This document shows positions 1-7,221 of a DNA stretch of 50,402 nt, piece after piece (position 1 is the stretch's first letter; every line of letters starts with the position of its first letter). The notes below the pieces were generated by a model. The model made no database searches and was not told where the DNA came from. It was given only the letters and a program-made list of their open reading frames with translations. A program made the translations under genes and the position numbers. Source of the stretch: Phycisphaerales bacterium (GTDB lineage: Bacteria; Planctomycetota; Phycisphaerae; Phycisphaerales; UBA1924); the NCBI GenBank assembly GCA_029260435.1, contig JAJDDG010000014.1, positions 1-50,402 on the forward strand, in the 5' to 3' direction.

Positions 1-350
1 GAGAACCAGCGTGTTGGTTTGGGGAGCTGTTTGGCGCGGGCGGCGTACATGCGCGCGAGGGAGGGTGTGAACTCTGGACGGAGTGCGAATGGGGCGCGGC
101 CCGTCTCGCGGAGCTGATCGATCTCGGCCTGGTCTTTTCCCGAGAAGGCCTGGAAGAGTTCCGAGAGGATGCCTTCGCCCGATTTGACGGCGTAGAGCTC
201 GGCGTGCTCGAAGGTGGGGGAGTCGATTTCTTCGAAGCCATGACGGATGGAGACGGCGCGCCAGGTCTCGGTGATGTAGCGGCGGCGCAGGAGGTCCTGC
301 GGGTAGAAGTCCCGCGTGCCCTTGGGTGGTTGGAAGGATTTATTTGGCAT
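1..350 (-). CDS. hisS: Histidyl-tRNA synthetase, N-terminal part (gene runs off the left edge)
   Basis: Charges tRNA-His with histidine in the cytoplasm. Reading left from the ATG at 350 gives about 116 residues with no stop before base 1, so the 3' part is outside the window. The class II start signature PKGTRDFYP is at residues 9-17, followed by the usual aminoacylation-domain N-terminus and the motif 2 region LRPEFTPSLARMYA at about 90-103, which contacts ATP and the acceptor stem. The leader is very C-rich on the coding strand (runs of nine and six C between 362 and 377), and I see neither a Shine-Dalgarno site nor a -10 box. The family call is firm because two independent signatures sit at the right spacing. 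Confidence 0.93.
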   Translation of the reverse strand, partial: MPNKSFQPPKGTRDFYPQDLLRRRYITETWRAVSIRHGFEEIDSPTFEHAELYAVKSGEGILSELFQAFSGKDQAEIDQLRETGRAPFALRPEFTPSLARMYAARAKQLPKPTRWF

Positions 351-378
351 GGAGTGTGTGTGGGGGGGGGTGGGGGGA

Positions 379-648
379 TCAGGCAGCGTTGGAGTTTGCG
401 GAGTCGGTGGAGGTTTCGGTGTTGCAGGAGCTGCCGCAGCAGCATTTGCAGGTGGAGAAGCCGATGAGTTTGTAGGCGGGGCAGAAGCCGACGAGGGCGG
501 TGAGGAGGAAGACGGCACCCACGGCGGCGGCGATGATGCCGAGGATTTCACCGTCGGTGACTTTGAGCATGGTGAATGCGAGGATGATGAGGAGGACGCC
601 AAGGATGGCCCGGATGGTGCGGTCTATTGAGGATTCGTTGGCTTTCAT
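379..648 (-). CDS. Small DUF2892/YgaP-like inner membrane protein
   Basis: An 89-residue protein with two hydrophobic segments (about 12-30 and 34-55), the DUF2892 layout. N-terminal RTIRAILG and central LVGFCPAYKLIGFSTCK are typical of that family, which occurs alone or attached to rhodanese domains as in YgaP. The tail after the second helix is Cys-rich (CKCCCGSSC) and then Ser/Thr/Asn-rich. The start at 648 has a good ribosome site, AGGAGAT, about seven bases upstream. It lies behind hisS in the same direction with 28 bp to the hisS start. The molecular function of DUF2892 is unknown; the Cys cluster could bind metal or sulfur species, which is inference only. Confidence 0.8.
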   Translation of the reverse strand: MKANESSIDRTIRAILGVLLIILAFTMLKVTDGEILGIIAAAVGAVFLLTALVGFCPAYKLIGFSTCKCCCGSSCNTETSTDSANSNAA

Positions 649-758
649 GATGGATCTCCTGGGATGGTGTTGCGTCTGACCCGTTGAAAGAAGAGGGTGG
701 TGCTGATTGATCGGGGGTGATTGTATGTTTCCGGGGGTGTTGGTGATGGAGCCTCGGG

Positions 759-1937
759 ATGAACGGGTTTGTGATCGCGAAGATTTCGGTGCTGGTGGGG
801 GTGGTGGTGATGGCGGTGACGTTCTGGGTGTATGAGCCGGCGGTGCCGAGCCGGCAGCAGGGGTGGCTCAACAATCAGGAGAAGCGGCTGGCTGCGGCGG
901 CGGATGCGGTGCTGGCAAACGGGGCTATCCCGGCTGGGTGGTGGCGTGCGGCGCAGACGATCCGCGGGTGGCGGGATGAAGAGGCACGAGATCACGCGGT
1001 GGAGCGGTGGATCGGTTCGCTCCCGGATGCGGTGCGGGAGAAGTATTGCGCGGAGGGGCTGTTGCGGGCGCGGATGGCGATGCAGGCGCAGCAGAACAGG
1101 GGGCGCGGGTTGCGGCTCAGCGATGGGTCGGGTGTTTCGGACGAGGCGGCGGCGGAGTTCGACAGGGCGATCGGGTTGCTGGAGGCGTGGCGGGCAGAGC
1201 GCCCGGAGACGGTTGATCTGTTTCACGTGTACACACTCGGGTATTGCTACAACACGAGCGGGCGGATTGATGAGGCGGGCGGGGTTCTTGATGCGTGGCG
1301 GGAGAAGCTGGATGAGGTTCAGGAGGGGCTGACGGTGCAGTGGCGTGTGCACTACATGAGCCATCTTGGAGATGCGTTTGAGAACGCGGGGCGGCGTGAG
1401 GATGCGGCGGGTGTGTACCGGGGGATCGGGCGGTTGGTGGTGGAGACGCGGTACGCGGGGAATGGTCGGCGGGGCGGGATCGTGGATCGGCCGGCGGAGG
1501 TGGTGGAGCGGTTATTGATGGTGGGTGATGTTGTGGGGGCGGAGGAGATCGCGGGGTTGGGGCGTGGGGCGAGCGGGTTGCGGCAGGGCATCTGGGCGTG
1601 GCGGGATGCGGCGTGGGCGCTGGATGACGGTGGGCAGCCCGAGCTCGCGAGGGCGCTGCGGGAGAATGTGCTGGTGAGATATCTCGGGACGGGGGCGGGG
1701 GAGCGCGACCGGGCGTGGTGGTACGCGGTTGCGCAGTTGCGATCGATGGTTGGGCAGACGGACGCGGCGGTGGGGGCGTTGGGGCGGGCGCTGGAGTTGG
1801 CTGCGGAGGAGGACGTGGCGGGGTGGATGATCGCGACGGAGGATCGGGAGTTGGAGGGGATCCAAGGTCATCCGGGGTACGCGGCGCTGGAAGCGCGGTA
1901 TGGGGGAGAAGAGAAGGCATCAGGCACCAGGCGATAG
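759..1937 (+). CDS. Membrane-anchored TPR-like protein of unknown function
   Basis: A 392-residue protein. An N-terminal hydrophobic segment (residues 5-24) should anchor it in the inner membrane, with the rest outside the cytoplasm. The body is Ala/Arg/Glu-rich helix pairs resembling degenerate tetratricopeptide repeats, for example around residues 130-180 (family-like sequence AIGLLEAWRAERPE) and 200-225 (AFENAGRREDAAGVYRGI). The start ATG at 759 has GGAG seven bases upstream. The last eight or so codons read into an intergenic repeat (from about 1914), so the C-terminus may have been extended by repeat insertion. I do not recognise a specific family. Planctomycete genomes carry many such proteins, often as scaffolds. 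Confidence 0.7.
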   Translation: MNGFVIAKISVLVGVVVMAVTFWVYEPAVPSRQQGWLNNQEKRLAAAADAVLANGAIPAGWWRAAQTIRGWRDEEARDHAVERWIGSLPDAVREKYCAEGLLRARMAMQAQQNRGRGLRLSDGSGVSDEAAAEFDRAIGLLEAWRAERPETVDLFHVYTLGYCYNTSGRIDEAGGVLDAWREKLDEVQEGLTVQWRVHYMSHLGDAFENAGRREDAAGVYRGIGRLVVETRYAGNGRRGGIVDRPAEVVERLLMVGDVVGAEEIAGLGRGASGLRQGIWAWRDAAWALDDGGQPELARALRENVLVRYLGTGAGERDRAWWYAVAQLRSMVGQTDAAVGALGRALELAAEEDVAGWMIATEDRELEGIQGHPGYAALEARYGGEEKASGTRR

Positions 1938-1986
1938 GCATCAGGAAGATGAAGAAGGCACTAGGGATCAGGCACCGGGCACCAGG
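1914..1986 (+). repeat. Short GGCATCAGGCACCAGG-type direct repeats
   Basis: The stretch holds several near copies of GGCATCAGG and GGCACCAGG, partly inside the 3' end of the upstream gene. A matching copy, GGGATCAGGCACCAGGCATC, lies at 3817-3836 after nuoG, so nuoG is flanked by the same repeat in the same orientation. The units are too short and imperfect to be an insertion sequence. Confidence 0.6.
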
Positions 1987-2061
1987 AAGAGAAGCAATGA
2001 AGAAGGAGGAAGAGGGGAGGAAGGAGAAGTGGGTGTGGGTGTGGTTGGGGGGGTTGGGGGG

Positions 2062-2067
2062 TATGAT
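2062..2067 (+). promoter_or_regulatory. -10 box TATGAT of nuoG (leaderless type)
   Basis: TATGAT ends nine bases before the ATG at 2077, so transcription should start at or almost at the start codon. No Shine-Dalgarno sequence precedes the ATG and no clear -35 box is seen. A G-rich tract (2031-2061) with four runs of three or more G lies directly upstream. Confidence 0.55.
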
Positions 2068-2076
2068 CGGCGGACT

Positions 2077-3804
2077 ATGGCGACGATCACGATCGACGGG
2101 AAAGAGTGCGGTTTCGAGCAGGGGGACACGATCCTGCAGGTCGCGAACGCGAACGGGATCACGATCCCGCAGTACTGCTATCACGATGGGTTGACCATCG
2201 TGGCGAGCTGTCGGATTTGTCTGGCGGAGGTGTGGGCGCCGAACCCGCGGAACGACAACAAGCTCGAGGCGATCCCGAAACTGCTGCCGACGTGTCAGAC
2301 GACGTGCGGCGAGGGGCAGGTGGTGTACACGGATTCGCCCAAGGCGATCGCGAATCAGAAGGCCGTGATGGAGTACCTGCTGATCAACCACCCGCTGGAT
2401 TGCCCGGTGTGCGACCAGTCGGGGGAGTGTTCGCTGCAGGATTACTCGTATGAGTATGGGCGCGGGGTGAGCCGATTCGAAGAGACGAAGATCAAGCAGC
2501 CCAAGAAGGATGTCGGGCCGCATGTGTTGTTGTATTCGGATCGGTGCATTATGTGTTCGCGGTGCGTGCGGTTTACGCGGGAGGTGACGGGGACGGCGGA
2601 GCTGACGATCACGGGTCGGGGGAACAAGGAACAGATCGATGTGTTCCCGGGTGTGGCGCTGGACAATGAATTGAGCGCGAACGTGATCGATCTGTGCCCG
2701 GTCGGGGCACTGTTGGACAAGGATTTTCTGTTCTCGCAGCGGGTGTGGTTCCTCAAGGAAACGCCGAGTATTGATGGGATTACGTCGAGCGGGGACAATA
2801 TCACGGTGCACCACAATCAGGGGCTGGTGTACCGGATCAAGCCGCGGACGAACATGGACGTGAACAAGTGGTGGATCTCCGACGAGATCCGGTTCGGGTG
2901 GAAGTTTGTGCATGATGAGGGGCGGCTGACGGGTGCGGCGCACAAGAAGTTTGGCGCGCGGGCGGCGTGCGACTTTGTGCGGGCGTACGACGAGATTGTC
3001 GAAAACATGAAGGGCAAGAAGATTGCGCTGGTGGTGAGCCCGATGCTGAGCTGCGAGGAGGCGTACGCGCTGGCGAAGGCAGCGGTTGCGCTGGGCGGCA
3101 AGGGGGCGACGCTGTGCGTGGGCCCGGTGCCGCGGGATGGCACCGACAAGGTCTTCCCGGGCGGGTACACGGTGCGGGCGGAGAAGGCGCCGAACGCGCG
3201 GGGTGTGCGCCGGGTGCTGGAGGCGGTGGCGCAGGCGGAGGGGCTGGGGGAAGTGCTCGACGCGCGGGGGTTTGAGGGCGGTTCGTTTGAGGGTGTGCTC
3301 GTGACGGGGAATTACCCGAGCGATTGGGTGACTGCAGGATTTGCGAAGGCGTGCGAGGGTGCGTTCACGGTTGTGATCGACACGCTTGGAAACCGGCTGA
3401 CGGAGGCGGCGGATATTGTGCTGCCCGGCGCGGTGTGGCTGGAGAAGGCGGGGGTGTTCGAGAACGCGCAGGGCAAGTTGCAGGCGTTTGAGCAGGCGGT
3501 CCCGAGCCCGACGGGCGCGCGGAGCGAGGGGCAGATCGCGCTGGACCTGCTCGCGGTGATCGAGGGATCGGGGATGGAGCAGCGGCGGGTGGAGCGGCGG
3601 GTGATGGTTGTGGACGAGGGGCCGGGGCAGGTGCCGGGCGCGACGGAGGTGCTGCTGCCCGGCGCGGCGCACCGGTACAACGCGGCGCATATTCGGCGGG
3701 AGATGGCGGGGGAGTACACGGCGTTGAGTGTGTTCGAGACCGAGGTGAGCTACCCGGTTGTCGAGGCGCAGCACACGGCGGAGATGGAGTTGGTGGAGTT
3801 GTAA
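2077..3804 (+). CDS. nuoG: NADH-quinone oxidoreductase subunit G-like iron-sulfur protein, short form
   Basis: NuoG carries electrons through iron-sulfur clusters in the peripheral arm of respiratory complex I. The 575-residue product has a ferredoxin-like 2Fe-2S domain (Cys34, 45, 48, 73), the His-Cys3 4Fe-4S motif (His105, Cys109, 112, 118) and a second 4Fe-4S site (Cys157, 160, 163, 207). The rest (about 290-575) is a shortened molybdopterin-oxidoreductase-like domain, much smaller than in ~900-residue NuoG proteins. The frame is open upstream to 1900, but ATG 2077 is chosen because the 2Fe-2S domain begins there and a TATGAT box sits nine bases before it. No other nuo gene is adjacent, so the subunit is separated from the usual nuo cluster. 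A hydrogenase or formate dehydrogenase diaphorase subunit is a less likely alternative. Confidence 0.88.
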   Translation: MATITIDGKECGFEQGDTILQVANANGITIPQYCYHDGLTIVASCRICLAEVWAPNPRNDNKLEAIPKLLPTCQTTCGEGQVVYTDSPKAIANQKAVMEYLLINHPLDCPVCDQSGECSLQDYSYEYGRGVSRFEETKIKQPKKDVGPHVLLYSDRCIMCSRCVRFTREVTGTAELTITGRGNKEQIDVFPGVALDNELSANVIDLCPVGALLDKDFLFSQRVWFLKETPSIDGITSSGDNITVHHNQGLVYRIKPRTNMDVNKWWISDEIRFGWKFVHDEGRLTGAAHKKFGARAACDFVRAYDEIVENMKGKKIALVVSPMLSCEEAYALAKAAVALGGKGATLCVGPVPRDGTDKVFPGGYTVRAEKAPNARGVRRVLEAVAQAEGLGEVLDARGFEGGSFEGVLVTGNYPSDWVTAGFAKACEGAFTVVIDTLGNRLTEAADIVLPGAVWLEKAGVFENAQGKLQAFEQAVPSPTGARSEGQIALDLLAVIEGSGMEQRRVERRVMVVDEGPGQVPGATEVLLPGAAHRYNAAHIRREMAGEYTALSVFETEVSYPVVEAQHTAEMELVEL

Positions 3805-3840
3805 GAGAAGGCGTCAGGGATCAGGCACCAGGCATCAGAA
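3805..3840 (+). repeat. Second copy of the GGATCAGGCACCAGGCATCAG repeat
   Basis: It starts directly after the nuoG stop codon and matches the repeat block at 1914-1986 in the same orientation. It contains GATCAGGCACCAGGCATCAG. Confidence 0.6.
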
Positions 3841-3848
3841 GGGAAAAA

Positions 3849-3880
3849 CATGCTCAAGCGGCGCTTGAGCATGGCACCCA
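3849..3880. repeat. REP-like palindrome, CATGCTCAAGC arms
   Basis: Arms CATGCTCAAGC (3849-3859) and GCTTGAGCATG (3863-3873) pair perfectly around GGC and are followed by GCACCC. Read on the other strand it begins GGGTGCCATGCT, the same opening as the element at 21201-21240, so it belongs to a dispersed family. Confidence 0.75.
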
Positions 3881-3927
3881 TGCGTATGCGCATCTGGATG
3901 GGGTGGGAGTGGGGTTGGCGCATCAAA

Positions 3928-3967
3928 AACCCCGCGCGGGAGTGGATCCTGCGCGGGGTTCTCTTTT
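3928..3967. terminator. Bidirectional rho-independent terminator between nuoG and the secreted paralogue cluster
   Basis: AACCCCGCGC (3928-3937) pairs perfectly with GCGCGGGGTT (3951-3960), followed by CTCTTTTTT on the + strand and preceded by AAAAA, which gives a T-tract on the other strand. It can end both nuoG (+) and the secreted-protein gene at 4059-4613 (-). Confidence 0.88.
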
Positions 3968-4058
3968 TTCCTCCGGGGGGACGCGCCTCGAATACAGGCT
4001 CGCATCCCGAGAGGATTGCGGAGATGCGGTGGGCCGCACTCGTGTGTGTTGTGGTGGG

Positions 4059-4613
4059 TTATCTGGTGAGCCCGCCGCCGAATGAGCCGCCGCGGGTGCC
4101 GGGGCGGACGGAGGGGTCGTCTGCGGCGGGGCCGATGGCGTATGTGGCGACGGCACCGTCGAGTTGATCGCGGAAGTTTGCGACGTAGTAGGAGAGGATG
4201 CCGGGTGAGGCGTTGTTGAAGTTGAGGTTCATGTTGAAGAGGGAGGGGCAGTCGTCGTAGTGGTTGAGGGTGAGGTCGTCGGTCATGGCGTCGATGCGCC
4301 CGATGTATGCGTACATGCGCTGGATCATGTCGCGTTTGGCGCGCGAGGCGATGTAGTTGACGGACCAGGCGCTGCCGGCTGCCTGCTGCATGTCGAGCAC
4401 GGCGTTGTCGTGGCGGACCTGGCAGTAGCGGGTGAAGGAGCGGATCATGGAGAAGGTGTGCCCGAGGTATTGTCGGGAGGTGATGATCAGCTCGGGGTTC
4501 TGGGTGCAGGGGTCTACATAGGTGCCCGCGGTGGAGGCCGGTGTGACGAGGCATGCGCCTGTCGCGAGTGTGGCGGCGAGTGCGGCGAGGATGATCTTTG
4601 CGGGGCGTTGCAT
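4059..4613 (-). CDS. Secreted small Cys protein, tandem paralogue 1 (most divergent)
   Basis: A 184-residue exported protein with a signal peptide ending near residue 29 (PASTAG). After cleavage the layout matches the next three genes: an early Cys (DPC), helical stretches, a YDDCPSLF motif, and near the end NFRDQLDGAV, corresponding to ELRDQLAAAL in the other copies. It has an extra C-terminal tail of about 25 residues rich in Gly/Pro/Arg. The start is set at 4613 because the signal peptide begins there; the frame stays open to 4829 but the extension is Arg/Pro-rich and runs into the next gene. I recognise no family. By position it is the last and oldest-looking member of the array. Confidence 0.72.
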   Translation of the reverse strand: MQRPAKIILAALAATLATGACLVTPASTAGTYVDPCTQNPELIITSRQYLGHTFSMIRSFTRYCQVRHDNAVLDMQQAAGSAWSVNYIASRAKRDMIQRMYAYIGRIDAMTDDLTLNHYDDCPSLFNMNLNFNNASPGILSYYVANFRDQLDGAVATYAIGPAADDPSVRPGTRGGSFGGGLTR

Positions 4614-4647
4614 CTGGTGCCTTTCGGGTTGATTCGATGGGGAGAAA

Positions 4648-4677
4648 CGCTGGCGCGGGGGTAAGCTCGCGCCAGCG
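4648..4677 (-). terminator. Hairpin after paralogue 2
   Basis: CGCTGGCGCG (4648-4657) and CGCGCCAGCG (4668-4677) form a perfect 10-bp stem with a 10-base loop. On the - strand it is followed by TTTCT, so it looks like a weak intrinsic terminator. Comparable hairpins follow the other two paralogues upstream. Confidence 0.6.
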
Positions 4678-4702
4678 GTGTGTGTCGGGTTACTGGTTCG
4701 GC

Positions 4703-5206
4703 TTAGTCGTAGTTGAGTGCATTCTGGAGTGCGGCGGCGAGCTGGTCGCGGAGTTCGACGTTGCGCGCGGCGATGCGTCTCTTCATGGAATTGCAGAAGG
4801 AGATGTTGCGCCCGAATATACGGGGGCATTTGCTGAGCAGGCCGTCGTCTAAGATGTATTGCGCGCAGAATACGGACAGATGGACCTCGGCTTCGTGCGT
4901 GATATAGCTCAGGTAGGACTGGGCTCTGTTGTGGATGGTGTGGAGGTTGCCTTCGTCGCCGCCCATGTTGTCATCGAGCTCGCGGATGGCTTCTTCAACG
5001 AGTCCTGTGGCGTGGCGGTCGAAGAAATTGAAGATCTGCATCATCCGGGCATTCAGGTGGCGGGAGGTGTAGATGAATTTTTTGTTCTTGGAACAGTCGT
5101 AATGCCCGCCTCCGGGGAAACCGGCTGTGGCTGCGGGGGTGGTGAGCATGGCGGCGGAGGCGATGCAGGCTGTCAGGGCGCTCATGAGGATTGATTTGCG
5201 GGTCAT
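4703..5206 (-). CDS. Secreted small Cys protein, tandem paralogue 2
   Basis: A 167-residue protein. The signal peptide (MTRKSILMSALTACIASAA, then an Ala-Thr-Ala cleavage site near residue 28) sends it across the inner membrane. The mature part has four Cys (38, 114, 127, 138), a HYDCSKN...YTSRH start, a central ELDDNMG, the CPRIFGRNISFC motif and ELRDQLAAALQ at the end. It is closest to paralogue 3: the DNA encoding AARNVELRDQLAAA is identical over 38 bases (4731-4768 versus 5356-5393). The SD sequence GGAGAAG lies upstream of ATG 5206. No domain is recognised; the even number of Cys suggests disulfides in the periplasm or outside. Confidence 0.78.
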   Translation of the reverse strand: MTRKSILMSALTACIASAAMLTTPAATAGFPGGGHYDCSKNKKFIYTSRHLNARMMQIFNFFDRHATGLVEEAIRELDDNMGGDEGNLHTIHNRAQSYLSYITHEAEVHLSVFCAQYILDDGLLSKCPRIFGRNISFCNSMKRRIAARNVELRDQLAAALQNALNYD

Positions 5207-5267
5207 GTGTCTTCTCCGAAGGGAGTGAGAATTGAGGGAGCTTGGCGACTGTATAGATGCCGGGAAA

Positions 5268-5297
5268 CGCCGGCGCGGGTGTTGGCCCGCGGCGGCG
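5268..5297 (-). terminator. Hairpin after paralogue 3
   Basis: CGCCGGCGCGGG (5268-5279) pairs with CCCGCGGCGGCG (5286-5297) with one mismatch and a six-base loop. On the - strand the stem is followed by TTTCCC. It occupies the same place relative to its gene as the hairpin at 4648-4677. Confidence 0.55.
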
Positions 5298-5327
5298 GTG
5301 TGTCGTGTGTTATCGAGTCGGGACTAT

Positions 5328-5816
5328 TTATTTGTAGTCGAGGGCGTCCTGGAGCGCGGCGGCGAGCTGGTCGCGGAGTTCGACGTTGCGCGCAGCCATG
5401 CGGCTGGCGGTTGAGTGGCAGTAAGAGATGTTGCGTCCGAAGATGCGGGGGCAGTCGTCCAGGTATTCGTGGTAGACGTGGCTGCAGAAGTGGTACAGGT
5501 AGTGATGCCCCTCCACTGTGGCGTAGCTGAGGTAGGACTCGTAGTAGGCGTGGATGGTGTGGAGAGTTCCTGCGTCTGCGCCCATGTTGTCATCGAGCTT
5601 GCGGATCCCTTCCTCGACAAGGCGGGAGGCGCGCTGATCGAACTGGTTGTAGATCTGGGTGATGTAGGCGTTGATATGGCGGGACTTGTACTGGTACATG
5701 CGGTTTTTAGAGCAGTCGTAGTGGCCGTTTCCACCGGCGGTGGCGGTGGGCGCGGTGAGCATCGCGGCGGCGATACACATGGTGAGTGCGGTCGTGATGA
5801 TTGATTTGCGGGTCAT
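5328..5816 (-). CDS. Secreted small Cys protein, tandem paralogue 3
   Basis: A 162-residue protein. The start at 5816 is fixed by GAGGAGA a few bases upstream and by the shared MTRKSI signal-peptide opening; the frame is open further but without a ribosome site. The mature chain carries HYDCSKN (Cys35), KLDDNMGADAGTLHTIH, DDCPRIFGRNISYC and ELRDQLAAALQDALDYK. It has four Cys, as in paralogue 2, and many aromatic residues (YYESYLSYATVEGHHYLYHF). It is nearly collinear with paralogue 2, so this pair reflects the most recent duplication in the array. Function is unknown; I infer a secreted or surface role from the signal peptide only. Confidence 0.78.
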   Translation of the reverse strand: MTRKSIITTALTMCIAAAMLTAPTATAGGNGHYDCSKNRMYQYKSRHINAYITQIYNQFDQRASRLVEEGIRKLDDNMGADAGTLHTIHAYYESYLSYATVEGHHYLYHFCSHVYHEYLDDCPRIFGRNISYCHSTASRMAARNVELRDQLAAALQDALDYK

Positions 5817-5885
5817 TAATTGTCTCCTCAGAGAGTGGTTCGGGGATGCCGCGCGACAGAACGGATGCAGCAAAGGGGCGAGAAT

Positions 5886-5915
5886 CGCGCGGGCAGCGGT
5901 TTGGCTGCGCACGCG
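5886..5915 (-). terminator. Hairpin after paralogue 4
   Basis: CGCGCGGGCAGC (5886-5897) and GCTGCGCACGCG (5904-5915) pair at 10 of 12 positions around a six-base loop. It follows the gene at 5925-6419 on the - strand, as the hairpins at 5268 and 4648 follow theirs. Confidence 0.45.
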
Positions 5916-5924
5916 GGGGAGTCA

Positions 5925-6419
5925 TCAGAGGGGGTAGCCATCGGCGTACATATCAACGGCATCGTCGAGCAGGTCGCGGAGTTCGGCGGCGCGTGCTGCG
6001 GCGGTGTTGCGGGCTTTGTTGATCTGGGCGATGTTGGAGCCGAAGAGCGCGGGGCAGCGGCGGATACCCTGGCGGTAGACGCGACGCTCCAGCCTTCTAA
6101 GGCGGTGGTGGAGGTATTCGAGATCCCAGACGATTTCCTTGGTGGCGTCGGTTGAAAGGAGGTTGACTACGGCGGGGTCGCCCTCGTTGGCCTGGATGTC
6201 TTCGATCGCTTTGTTGTAGCGGTCCTCGGCGTAGTCGAGGAAATGATTCAGGGTGATCATGGTCTTCGCGCTGAACATGCGTGATTTGTAGATATTGCGA
6301 TGGCGTTGTGTGCAGTCGTAGTGGGCGTTGCTGCCGGCGGTGGCGGGGGGGGCGGTGAGCACGGCGGTTGCGGCGATGCAGGCTGTGAGCGCGGCCAACA
6401 AGATTGATTTGCGTGTCAT
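5925..6419 (-). CDS. Secreted small Cys protein, tandem paralogue 4
   Basis: A 164-residue protein opening with the family signal peptide MTRKSILLAALTACIAATA and cleaved near APPATAG. The mature part starts HYDCTQRHRNIYKSR and retains the CPALFGSNI motif and AAELRDLLDDAV near the end, but has only the two invariant Cys (in YDC and in CPxLF). The central part is highly charged (YLHHRLRRLERRVYRQGIRR). The start ATG 6419 is preceded by GAGGAGATAGAG. It is first in transcription order in the cluster; a candidate -35/-10 promoter lies about 75-100 bases upstream. Function unknown. Confidence 0.76.
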   Translation of the reverse strand: MTRKSILLAALTACIAATAVLTAPPATAGSNAHYDCTQRHRNIYKSRMFSAKTMITLNHFLDYAEDRYNKAIEDIQANEGDPAVVNLLSTDATKEIVWDLEYLHHRLRRLERRVYRQGIRRCPALFGSNIAQINKARNTAAARAAELRDLLDDAVDMYADGYPL

Positions 6420-6491
6420 TTCTCTATCTCCTCAAACAAAAAAAAACGAGCCGGACAGGCGGGGCGGGCGCCGAGATGCGTCCGCTAACGC

Positions 6492-6520
6492 ATTGGACCA
6501 GCGGGAGATAGAGAGGTCAA
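6492..6520 (-). promoter_or_regulatory. Candidate sigma70-type promoter for paralogue 4
   Basis: On the - strand, TTGACC (6515-6520) is followed after 17 bases by TCCAAT (6492-6497). The -35 is good and the -10 is weak (four of six). The surrounding 6420-6690 gap is relatively AT-rich and holds no gene I can support. Confidence 0.35.
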
Positions 6521-6690
6521 CAGATAAGTTATGTAGTCAAACGTGCTTTCTGAGGGTGATTCAGGGGGATTTGCGGACATGGGCAACATAAGTTGATGTA
6601 AATACGGACGTTAGATGCGAGATTAGAAAAATCCACTGCCAAATAGGTGAGCGGGTTTTGTTAGGGGCATATGGATTGGGATGGGGCGGC

Positions 6691-7221
6691 TCAGGCGGCG
6701 AGTGCGCCGATAGTGGTGGCGTTCTTCGGCTCGAGGGTATTGGTGGTGCCTTCACCATCGGGGAGGACGTTGTCCAGCGCGCGGGTGATCGCGGCTCGGG
6801 CGCGGGTTGCGGCGGCGGTGAGCAGCGCGTTTGAGGAGGCGTTTGCGACCGCGACGGTGCGCTTGAAGGGGTCGGGTGCATCGAGTTGGTTGAGGGCGCG
6901 GATTGTCATTTCGGCGATCTGGTTGGTCTGCGCTTTGCCTCGCCCGGCGAGGGTGTTGATCGCGATGACATGGCGATAGGCGGCTTCGTGGATCACGCGC
7001 GGTGGGGCACCTTCTGAGGCGAGGAAGTGGATCGCCTGGATGGCACTCCGGGCGACATGATTGATCTCGGTCGCGGTGACGGCGGTGGTGCGCGCGATTG
7101 CCATGGTTGCGTTCTCGGTGAGTTGGTGCGGCGTTGGCTGGGCGCTGGCTTGGGAGGTGCTTGTGAAGAGCAGGGTGCATGCGGCGAGCGCGCAGGATAT
7201 GCGGGTGATCGTGGATCTCAT
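6691..7221 (-). CDS. Exported Ala-rich helical protein, unknown function
   Basis: A 176-residue protein with a signal peptide (MRSTITRISCALAACTLLF, cleavage near STSQASAQ). The mature part has no Cys and is almost entirely Ala/Thr/Arg helix with a weak periodicity (ARTTAVTATEINHVARSAIQAIHFLASEG and similar; AIARTT, AEMTIRALNQL, ATRARAAITRAL), so a helical bundle is likely. It is in the same direction as the paralogue cluster and separated from it by about 270 bp, but lacks the YDC and CPxxF motifs, so it is not a fifth copy. The start at 7221 has AAGGAG about eight bases upstream. I recognise no family. Confidence 0.72.
   Translation of the reverse strand: MRSTITRISCALAACTLLFTSTSQASAQPTPHQLTENATMAIARTTAVTATEINHVARSAIQAIHFLASEGAPPRVIHEAAYRHVIAINTLAGRGKAQTNQIAEMTIRALNQLDAPDPFKRTVAVANASSNALLTAAATRARAAITRALDNVLPDGEGTTNTLEPKNATTIGALAA

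Noticed and set aside
1117..3774. An 885-codon open frame antisense to nuoG and the TPR-like gene
   Set aside because: Composition is Arg/Pro/His-rich without structure, and both + strand genes carry clear motifs or start signals.
1914..3840. nuoG and its flanking repeats as a transposon
   Set aside because: There are no terminal inverted repeats or transposase, and the repeats are short and imperfect.
6691..7221. The 176-residue exported protein as a fifth member of the secreted paralogue family
   Set aside because: It has no Cys in the mature part and none of the shared motifs; only the export signal and direction are in common.
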